Source: Hymenobacter sp. | GTDB taxonomy: Bacteria > Bacteroidota > Bacteroidia > Cytophagales > Hymenobacteraceae | Length of the DNA stretch: 12,243 nucleotides | Assembly: GCA_025362615.1 (NCBI GenBank) | Contig: JANYFQ010000619.1 | Location: forward strand, 1-12,243 | Reading direction: 5' to 3' | The notes under the pieces: model-generated | The model's input: only the letters and a program-made list of their open reading frames with translations | The model's database searches: none | Told to the model about the DNA's origin: nothing | Made by a program: the position numbers and the translations under genes | In this document: in pieces, positions 7,337 through 12,243 of the stretch | How positions within the stretch are numbered: the stretch's first letter is position 1 | How the letters are laid out: the number at the start of each line of letters is the position of its first letter

Positions 7337-7753
7337 ATGAAATCAGCTTTGCACATTGCCTGTTCGCGCCAAAACCTCCAGCAGGTGCGCGACTTTGTGC
7401 GCGGCCACCTTGATGGGCACGGCTTTGCCGACGTGGCCATTAACCAAGTGGTGCTGGCCGTGGACGAGGTAGTGGCCAATTTTGTCATTCACGCCAACGA
7501 AGAGGACGAGTCGCAGTTTCTGGACCTGACCTTAGGGCTTGAAGACCGGCTGCTTGAAATAGAGATTGTGGACCAGGGCGACACCATTTTTCTACCCAAC
7601 CCTACCGCCGTGGCCCCCGACCTGCGCGAGTCCATCAAGCAAAGCCGCAAGGGGGGCATGGGCATGGTGCTGGTGAACCGGCTGATGGACCGCGTGGAGT
7701 TTTTCGCACGCGACAACCACACCGTTTGCCACCTCTCCAAAACCCTTCGTTGA
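7337..7753 (+). CDS. RsbW-type serine kinase / ATP-binding switch protein
   Basis: The 138-residue protein is a compact GHKL-type ATPase (HATPase_c_2 family) of the usual RsbW/SpoIIAB length. The N box is DEVVANFVIHA, with Glu44, Asn48 and His52 as the expected Mg-ATP and catalytic residues. The G1 box is VDQGD (Asp79, Gly81). The G2 box is KGGMGMVLVNRLMD (Gly106-Leu112). All are intact, so kinase activity is expected. The likely substrate is Ser55 of the STAS protein encoded 103 bases upstream. In Firmicutes, RsbW also sequesters sigma-B. Bacteroidota are not known to use sigma-B and no sigma factor is encoded here, so its second partner is unknown. The 103-base gap to the STAS gene contains no clear promoter or terminator. 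Confidence 0.93.
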   Translation: MKSALHIACSRQNLQQVRDFVRGHLDGHGFADVAINQVVLAVDEVVANFVIHANEEDESQFLDLTLGLEDRLLEIEIVDQGDTIFLPNPTAVAPDLRESIKQSRKGGMGMVLVNRLMDRVEFFARDNHTVCHLSKTLR

Positions 7754-7789
7754 AGGCTGGTGACCGGCTTTACGGCGGGCTACAACGCA

Positions 7790-7807
7790 CGGCGTTCTTC
7801 AACGCCG
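7790..7807. repeat. Short perfect hairpin after the kinase gene
   Basis: CGGCGTT (7790-7796) and AACGCCG (7801-7807) pair perfectly around the tetraloop CTTC. No T-run follows on the plus strand, so it is at best a weak terminator. It lies 36 bases past the kinase stop codon and just upstream of the promoter box at 7818. Confidence 0.4.
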
Positions 7808-7817
7808 AAAATTAACG

Positions 7818-7825
7818 TAATTTCG
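7818..7825 (+). promoter_or_regulatory. Probable -7 promoter box for the isomerase lipoprotein gene
   Basis: TAATTTCG is one mismatch from the Bacteroidota consensus TAnnTTTG and is identical to the octamer at 4770-4777. TTCTT at 7795-7799 lies at about the right distance for a degenerate -33 element, but overlaps the hairpin at 7790-7807. Transcription from here would pass through the terminator-like hairpin at 7845-7876 before reaching the start codon at 7895. Confidence 0.42.
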
Positions 7826-7844
7826 CACCGGTAATCGTCCGTTT

Positions 7845-7876
7845 GCGCCCGTCGGCTCACGCGGCGGGCGCTTTTT
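7845..7876 (+). terminator. Intrinsic terminator or attenuator
   Basis: A GC-rich stem of ten pairs, including one G-U pair, is formed by 7845-7854 and 7862-7871 around a seven-base loop. TTTTT follows directly at 7872-7876. This is a strong rho-independent terminator shape on the plus strand. It may simply end the partner-switching operon, whose last stop codon is 92 bases upstream. It lies only 18 bases before the ATG of the next gene and downstream of that gene's best promoter box, so attenuation is an alternative. Confidence 0.75.
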
Positions 7877-7894
7877 GTTTACGCTATTCGCTTT

Positions 7895-10225
7895 ATGCAC
7901 CCACGCTTTTTGTACGTCGGCACGGCCGCCGTCGCGCTGCTGGCCGCCTGCCAGGCCAGCAAACCCACTGCCACCACCGCATCGGGCACTGCGCCCACCG
8001 GGGCCAGCGGGCCAGCCGTCGAAACCCTGGGTTCGTACCCGGTGCCGGCCAACGAGTTCGCCTACGTGTACCGGAAAAACAACGCCACGGCGACCGATTA
8101 CGGCACCCGCGCCAGCGTAACCGAGTACCTGGACCTCTACACCAACTTCCGCCTCAAGGTGCTGGAAGCGGAAAAGAAAGGGCTGGATACCACGCAAGCC
8201 TTCAAGCGTGAGCTGGACGGCTACCGCCAGCAACTTGCCCAACCTTACCTGACGGAGAAAAGCGTGACCGACCAACTGGTGCGCGAAGCCTACGACCGCA
8301 TGGGCCAAGAGGTGAATGCCTCGCACATCCTCATCCGCGTGGCCCCCGACGCCACGCCGGCCGACACGCTGGCCGGCTACCAGAAAATCAGCAAAATCCG
8401 CGAACAGCTGCAAGGCGGCGAAGACTTCGCCAAGCTCGCCGGTGAGGTCAGCGAAGACCCCTCGGCCAAGCAGAACGGCGGCAAGTTGGGCTATTTCACA
8501 GCCATGCAGATGGTGTACCCGTTTGAGACGGCGGCTTACAAAACTGCGCCCGGCCAGCTTAGCCCGCCGGTGCGGACGCGCTTCGGCTACCACGTCATCA
8601 AGGTAAACGACCGCCGCCCGGCGCAGGGCGAAATAAAAGTGGCCCACCTGATGGTGCGCGTAAACGCCAACGCCCCCAAAAACGACTCGCTGACGGCCCG
8701 CAAGAAGGCCGACGAGCTGTACGCCCGCCTCAAAAAGGGCGAGAACTGGGACAAGCTCGTGGCCCAGTTTTCGGAAGATGCCGGCTCGGCCGCCAATGGC
8801 GGCGAGCTGCCGCCCTTCGGTACGGGCCGCATGATTCCGTCGTTCGAGGAAACAGCATTTAAAATGCAAAAGCCCGGCGACATTGCCCCGCCCGTGCAAA
8901 CGCCCTACGGCTGGCACATTATCAAACTGATTGAAAAGCAGCCAGTGGCCACCTTCGCCGAAGTCGAGCCAACCCTGAAGGGCAAAGTGGCCAAAGACTC
9001 GCGCTCGGAGCTGAACCGGGCCGCGTTCCTCAAGCGCATCCGGCAGGAAGACCAGTTTGTGGAAGTAGCGCCCGTGAAAGCCTACGCCCTCGGGCGCGGC
9101 GATACGGCCCTCGTGGCCGGCCGGTTTACGTACACGGCCCCGGCAGCAGGGGCTAAGAGCAAGGGCATCAGCGACAATTCGACGCTGTTTGCAATCAAAA
9201 GCAAACCATATTTGGTGAAGGATTTTCTGACCTTCGCCCAGCAAAACCAACGCGCCCGCACCGGGGCCACGCCCACCTTTGCGCTGCAACAGCTCTACGA
9301 CCAGTACGTGGACCAGAGCCTGACGGAATTTGAAAAAAACAGCCTCGACACGAAGTATGAGGATTACCGGATGCTGGTGAAGGAGTACCGCGACGGCATC
9401 TTGCTGTTTCAACTCATGGACGAAAAGGTGTGGAGCAAGGCCATTGAAGACACGGTGGGGCTGAAAAAGTATTTCCTCGACAACCAAGCCAAGTACCAGT
9501 GGGAGCCGCGGGTGCAGGGCCGGGTAGTGTCGGCATCGTCGGCGGCGGTGCTGGCTACGGCCCAGCAGCGCCTGAGCACCGGCCGGTTTGTCGTGACGCG
9601 CAACGTGCCCAAACTGCTTGATTTCCGCGCCAACAGCACGTCGCTCGGCAAAATCGGGCTCCTCAACATTGCCAGCCTGGGGGCACGCCTCAACGAAGAC
9701 ACTACCGGCATGGTGCTGTTGACCGGCCACTTACGCAAGGGCGAGAAACCCGCCCTGGCGCAGGCCCGGGCCGATACGGCGGCCCGATACCTGCAAACGC
9801 GCAGCGGCGTACCTGCCCGCCGCATCCGCACGGCGGCTCAGAAAGGTGCCCCGTCCGGTACGCTCGGCGGCACCGACGTAACCTTCACCACGACCCAAAC
9901 CCTGGCGCTGGAAAACGACCTGAACGAGCAGAACGCCCTGGCAGTACAAATCACCGAAAAGGTGTTTCAGAAAGGCGACAACAAGATACTTGACGACCTG
10001 AGCACCAAAGGCCCCGGCACGTACAAAGTGCAGAAAGACGGCCGCTTTTACGCCGTCACCATCACCCGCACGCTGCCGGCTGGCCCCAAAACACTGGCCG
10101 AGGCCCGCGGCCAGGCTACTTCGGACTATCAATCCTACCTCGAAAAAGAGTGGATTACTTCCATGCGGAGTGCCAACCCAGTGAAAATCAACGACGCGGA
10201 GCTGAATAAGCTGGTTACGAGGTAA
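7895..10225 (+). CDS. Lipoprotein peptidyl-prolyl isomerase with two PpiC domains and OmpA-like insertion
   Basis: The 776-residue protein should assist folding of envelope proteins by cis-trans isomerisation of prolyl bonds (EC 5.2.1.8). A lipoprotein signal peptide ends in the lipobox LAAC, with Cys19 as the lipidated residue, which supports the ATG at 7895. Residues 20-135 form a SurA/PrsA-like N-terminal helical region. The first PpiC domain spans about 140-240 (ASHILI, then RFGYHVIKV); the second about 246-346 (VAHLMV, then PYGWHIIKL). The region 347-776 resembles the C-terminal part of long Bacteroidota isomerases of this type, including the PKTLAEARGQATSDYQ ending. Within it, about 575-660 looks like an OmpA-like domain (TGH, then ALAQARADTAARYL and GVPARRI). 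The SurA-type gene follows 308 bases downstream, but a strong hairpin lies between them, so co-transcription is uncertain. Confidence 0.93.
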   Translation: MHPRFLYVGTAAVALLAACQASKPTATTASGTAPTGASGPAVETLGSYPVPANEFAYVYRKNNATATDYGTRASVTEYLDLYTNFRLKVLEAEKKGLDTTQAFKRELDGYRQQLAQPYLTEKSVTDQLVREAYDRMGQEVNASHILIRVAPDATPADTLAGYQKISKIREQLQGGEDFAKLAGEVSEDPSAKQNGGKLGYFTAMQMVYPFETAAYKTAPGQLSPPVRTRFGYHVIKVNDRRPAQGEIKVAHLMVRVNANAPKNDSLTARKKADELYARLKKGENWDKLVAQFSEDAGSAANGGELPPFGTGRMIPSFEETAFKMQKPGDIAPPVQTPYGWHIIKLIEKQPVATFAEVEPTLKGKVAKDSRSELNRAAFLKRIRQEDQFVEVAPVKAYALGRGDTALVAGRFTYTAPAAGAKSKGISDNSTLFAIKSKPYLVKDFLTFAQQNQRARTGATPTFALQQLYDQYVDQSLTEFEKNSLDTKYEDYRMLVKEYRDGILLFQLMDEKVWSKAIEDTVGLKKYFLDNQAKYQWEPRVQGRVVSASSAAVLATAQQRLSTGRFVVTRNVPKLLDFRANSTSLGKIGLLNIASLGARLNEDTTGMVLLTGHLRKGEKPALAQARADTAARYLQTRSGVPARRIRTAAQKGAPSGTLGGTDVTFTTTQTLALENDLNEQNALAVQITEKVFQKGDNKILDDLSTKGPGTYKVQKDGRFYAVTITRTLPAGPKTLAEARGQATSDYQSYLEKEWITSMRSANPVKINDAELNKLVTR

Positions 10226-10264
10226 GCTGGAAAGGCGGGCCGCTGGCTCGCTCGCCGCCGTTGT

Positions 10265-10305
10265 TTGCCTGCCCGCTACGGGGCAACGTCGGTTTTATTT
10301 ATTTG
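10265..10305 (+). terminator. Weak candidate terminator after the isomerase lipoprotein gene
   Basis: TTGCC (10265-10269) pairs with GGCAA (10282-10286), with a short inner pairing past a bulge. A U-rich stretch, GGTTTTATTTATTTGG, follows a few bases later. The stem is short and the U-rich stretch is not immediately adjacent, so confidence is low. Confidence 0.3.
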
Positions 10306-10312
10306 GTGAAGA

Positions 10313-10347
10313 ACGGGCGGGCGGCTGTTTATCGGCCGCCCGCCCGT
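10313..10347. repeat. Strong GC-rich inverted repeat
   Basis: ACGGGCGGGCGGC (10313-10325) and GCCGCCCGCCCGT (10335-10347) are perfect 13-base complements around a nine-base loop. The stem is almost entirely GC and should be very stable. No T-run follows directly; GTTTTTAG comes about 18 bases later. GAACGG (10311-10316) can pair instead with CCGTTC (10349-10354). It could stop or slow RNA polymerase, or stabilise an mRNA 3' end. Confidence 0.7.
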
Positions 10348-10426
10348 ACCGTTCTTAGCCGGGTTTTTAGTGGCCGAGGCAACCCTGCGGGCTGGCCGTG
10401 GCTCCGGGTTTTGGCCCGCTGCCGAT

Positions 10427-10462
10427 TTTGTGCGGAAATTTACGGGCCAGTTCCTACGTTAG
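10427..10462 (+). promoter_or_regulatory. Weak candidate promoter for the surA-type gene
   Basis: TTTG at 10427-10430 and TACGTTAG at 10455-10462 resemble the Bacteroidota -33 and -7 elements, the latter with one mismatch to TAnnTTTG. The 24-base gap between them is longer than the usual spacing of about 19-20. The implied leader to the ATG at 10534 is about 65 bases. Confidence 0.28.
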
Positions 10463-10533
10463 CGCATTCGGCGGGCGCGTAGCTGTCGCTGAAGCACATA
10501 ACCAATTGCTTGTTACCGACTATCAATTACGAT

Positions 10534-11928
10534 ATGCTAAATCTGAAAATTAACTGGCTGGCCGCTTGGCTGTTGTTACCGTTGGTGGGGTTGGTGCCGA
10601 CGGCCCAGGCCCAGTTGGGCATCGGGCTGGGAGCCGGCCGGCCGCGTGGGCAGGAGCTGCTCGACGGCATTATTGTGAAGGTGGACAACCAGATTGTGCT
10701 GCGTTCCGATGTGGAAAACATTTATTTGCAGGAAATGCAGCGGGCCGCCGGTAAGCCCGTGCCGCCCGATTTGCGTTGCAAAATCCTCTCGAGCCTGGTG
10801 CTGAACAAGCTCATGATTGCCAAGGCCGAAACCGACTCCGTAACGGTGAGCGACGCGCAGCTCAACAACGAGTTGGACCGCCGCATGGCGTATTTCGTGC
10901 AGCAGATTGGCTCCGAGAAAAAGCTGGAGGAGATGTACAACAAGCCGGTGAAGGCGCTGAAAGAAGACCTACGCGGGCAGGTAAAAGACCAGCTCACGCA
11001 GCAGAAAATGCAGGAAACCATCACCGGCAAAATCGCCGTCACGCCCCGCGAAGTAAGCCGTTACTTCAACCGGGTGCCCAAAGACAGCCTGCCCTATTTC
11101 AGCACCGAAGTCGAAGTGGGCCAGATAATTGTGCCAGCCCAGGTGAACGACAAAGCCAAGCAGGCCACCATTGCCAAGCTCAACGACATCCGCGCCCGCA
11201 TTTTGGCCGGCGAAAAATTTGAGGATTTAGCCAAGCAGTTTTCCGAAGACCCCGGCTCTGGCAAGGAAGGGGGCTACTTAGGGTTTTTCAAGCGCCGCGA
11301 GCTGGTGCCCGAATATGAGGCCGCTGCCATGCGCCTGGAGCCGGGGCAAATGTCGCCGATAGTGGAGTCGCAGTTTGGGTTTCACCTCATTCAGTTTATT
11401 GAGCGTAAGGGTGATAGCTACTCCACGCGTCACATCCTGCTCAAGCCCCAGACGGGCTCGGTTGATGCCGGCGCGGCAGCCCAGAAGCTGGTACGCCTGC
11501 GCCGCCAAATTCTGGCCGACAGCACTAGCTTTGCCAAAGCCGCCAAAGACAATTCGAGCGACAAGGAAAGCGCTGGCAACGGCGGCTTGCTCAAAAACCG
11601 GCAGGACGGCGGCTCGCGCCTGCCCCTCGACAAGCTCGACCCGGCTATTTTCTTCGCCATCGACACCATGAAAGTGGGCCACATCACCCCGCCCCTGCCC
11701 TACCGCACCGACGATGGAAAGGACGGAATGCGCATCCTGTGGCTCAAATCGAACACGCCGCCCCATCAGGCCAACCTGTCGGACGACTACCAGAAAATAG
11801 CTTCTGCTGCCCTCAGCGAGAAGAAAAACAAGGCGCTCGACGAGTGGTTCGTGAAAAACCGGGGCACCGTGTACCTCGAAGTAGCCCCTGAATACGCCGA
11901 CTGCAAAGTGCTGGAAGCGGAGAATTAA
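10534..11928 (+). CDS. surA: SurA-type periplasmic chaperone / peptidyl-prolyl isomerase
   Basis: The protein has 464 residues from the ATG at 10534. A TTG eight codons upstream would only add hydrophilic residues ahead of the signal peptide. A Sec signal peptide spans about 1-26 (WLAAWLLLPLVGLVPTAQA, cleaved before Gln27), and there is no lipobox, so the product should be soluble in the periplasm. Residues 43-180 form the SurA N-terminal domain, beginning with the typical GIIVKVDNQIVLRSDV. The first PpiC domain spans about 192-291 (VGQIIV to FGFHLIQF) and the second about 295-405 (STRHILLKP to GMRILWL). The length and domain order match SurA, which in Gram-negative bacteria delivers outer-membrane proteins to the BAM machinery. 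The second isomerase domain is more divergent than the first. The repeat-bearing gap and the MoxR-type gene follow on the same strand. Confidence 0.92.
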   Translation: MLNLKINWLAAWLLLPLVGLVPTAQAQLGIGLGAGRPRGQELLDGIIVKVDNQIVLRSDVENIYLQEMQRAAGKPVPPDLRCKILSSLVLNKLMIAKAETDSVTVSDAQLNNELDRRMAYFVQQIGSEKKLEEMYNKPVKALKEDLRGQVKDQLTQQKMQETITGKIAVTPREVSRYFNRVPKDSLPYFSTEVEVGQIIVPAQVNDKAKQATIAKLNDIRARILAGEKFEDLAKQFSEDPGSGKEGGYLGFFKRRELVPEYEAAAMRLEPGQMSPIVESQFGFHLIQFIERKGDSYSTRHILLKPQTGSVDAGAAAQKLVRLRRQILADSTSFAKAAKDNSSDKESAGNGGLLKNRQDGGSRLPLDKLDPAIFFAIDTMKVGHITPPLPYRTDDGKDGMRILWLKSNTPPHQANLSDDYQKIASAALSEKKNKALDEWFVKNRGTVYLEVAPEYADCKVLEAEN

Positions 11929-11975
11929 GGTGAGAAGTGAGAGGTGAGACGATGAGATGTGAGACAGTAAGATGG
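11929..11975 (-). repeat. GA-rich heptamer/octamer repeat array, left inverted arm
   Basis: Read on the minus strand this 47-base stretch consists of 7- and 8-base units of the type TCTCACC, TCTCACT, TCTCATCG, TCTCACA and TCTTACTG. It starts directly after the surA stop codon. It is the inverted counterpart of the array at 12046-12127, and both contain the uncommon variant unit TCTTACTG (here the complement of 11965-11972). Confidence 0.85.
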
Positions 11976-12045
11976 TAAGTATGCCCTTTGCCTTGCAGGG
12001 TGCGAGTAAGACGCGCTATTTTACACGAAGCATCACTCCCAACCG

Positions 12046-12127
12046 TCTCACCATCTCACCTCTCACCATCTCACCTCTCACTGTCTCACCTCTTACTGTC
12101 TCACTTCTCACCATCTCACCTCTCATG
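12046..12127 (+). repeat. CT-rich 15-base tandem repeat array, right inverted arm
   Basis: Five tandem 15-base units, each an octamer plus heptamer of the form TCTCACCA TCTCACC, occupy 12046-12120. A further partial unit, TCTCATG, runs into the start codon at 12125. Variants include TCTCACTG and TCTTACTG (12091-12098). Together with the left arm it could form an imperfect hairpin around a 70-base centre. There are no spacers, so it is not a CRISPR array. Confidence 0.9.
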
Positions 12128-12243
12128 ACCAACGACAAAGAAGCCGCCGACGCGCTCGCCGCTGCCTACCAACGCCTGCGGCAGGAAATCGGCAAGGTCA
12201 TCGTGGGGCAGGACGACGTGGTGCGCCTCGTACTAACGGCCGT
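12125..12243 (+). CDS. MoxR-type AAA+ ATPase, N-terminus only
   Basis: The frame opens with an ATG at 12125 and runs off the window after 39 full codons. The translation includes YQRLRQEIGKVIVGQDDVV followed by RLVLTAV, which is the characteristic N-terminus of MoxR family AAA+ ATPases just ahead of the Walker A loop. These proteins act as chaperone-like ATPases, often with von Willebrand A-domain partners encoded next door; neither the Walker motifs nor partners are visible here. The start codon overlaps the last unit of the CT-rich repeat array, and no Shine-Dalgarno sequence is present in that leader. The family call rests on a short but distinctive segment. Confidence 0.82.
   Translation, partial: MTNDKEAADALAAAYQRLRQEIGKVIVGQDDVVRLVLTA

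Larger units (their letters stand above)
10226..10533. other. Intergenic region between the two isomerase genes
   Basis: This 308-base gap holds a weak terminator-like element near 10265-10305, a strong GC-rich hairpin at 10313-10347 and a weak promoter candidate at 10427-10462. I see no credible small gene. An open frame from 10261 lacks any recognisable domain and runs across the hairpin. Confidence 0.6.

Noticed and set aside
7799..9730. Minus-strand open frame of 643 codons
   Set aside because: It is exactly antisense to the isomerase lipoprotein gene, has no recognisable domain and is rich in Arg, Gly, His and Val as expected from a high-GC shadow frame.
10510..10533. TTG start for the SurA-type gene
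   Set aside because: The ATG at 10534 gives a normal signal peptide, and the extra eight residues add nothing recognisable.
12046..12127. CRISPR array
   Set aside because: The units are 15 bases, contiguous and without spacers, and no cas gene is present; it is a simple tandem repeat.

Overview
The window looks like chromosomal DNA from a GC-rich member of the Bacteroidota, most probably Hymenobacter or a close relative in the Cytophagales. Four things point there. One protein ends in a type IX secretion (T9SS) type A sorting domain. Several intergenic regions carry matches to the Bacteroidota -7 promoter box TAnnTTTG. Start codons lack clear Shine-Dalgarno sequences. A CarboxypepD_reg-like domain occurs in a small membrane protein. 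The genus is inferred from style and gene content, not from a search.

Layout. (1) 22-711: a single-pass membrane protein with a CarboxypepD_reg-like domain. (2) 938-1788: two tandem, mutually similar small proteins of probable Roadblock/LC7 type, closed by a perfect bidirectional terminator at 1811-1845. (3) 1912-4446, minus strand: a large secreted T9SS cargo protein with a duplicated domain. (4) 4447-4796: a divergent intergenic region with a promoter box on each strand. (5) 4797-7753: a three-gene partner-switching operon made of a membrane GAF-SpoIIE/RsbU-type phosphatase, an RsbV/SpoIIAA-type STAS antagonist and an RsbW-type serine kinase. No sigma factor is next to it. (6) 7895-10225: a lipoprotein peptidyl-prolyl isomerase with two PpiC domains and an OmpA-like insertion. 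(7) 10534-11928: a SurA-type periplasmic chaperone/isomerase. (8) 11929-12124: GA-rich and CT-rich heptamer/octamer repeats in inverted orientation. (9) 12125 to the end: the first 39 codons of a MoxR-type AAA+ ATPase.

How the genes fit together. The phosphatase, STAS protein and kinase form a recognisable signalling triad: the phosphatase should dephosphorylate the STAS protein and the kinase should phosphorylate it. Its output is not visible here. The two isomerases form an envelope protein-folding pair that should serve outer-membrane and secreted proteins, in principle including T9SS cargo such as the minus-strand protein. The Roadblock-like pair may regulate a small GTPase encoded elsewhere.

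The most notable observations are the OmpA-like segment inside the isomerase lipoprotein, the inverted heptamer arrays between surA and the MoxR gene, a terminator-like hairpin between a promoter box and the start codon of the isomerase lipoprotein, and the partner-switching triad without a local sigma factor. I see no obviously new multi-gene defence or metabolic system. No tRNA, rRNA, CRISPR array or insertion sequence was recognised.
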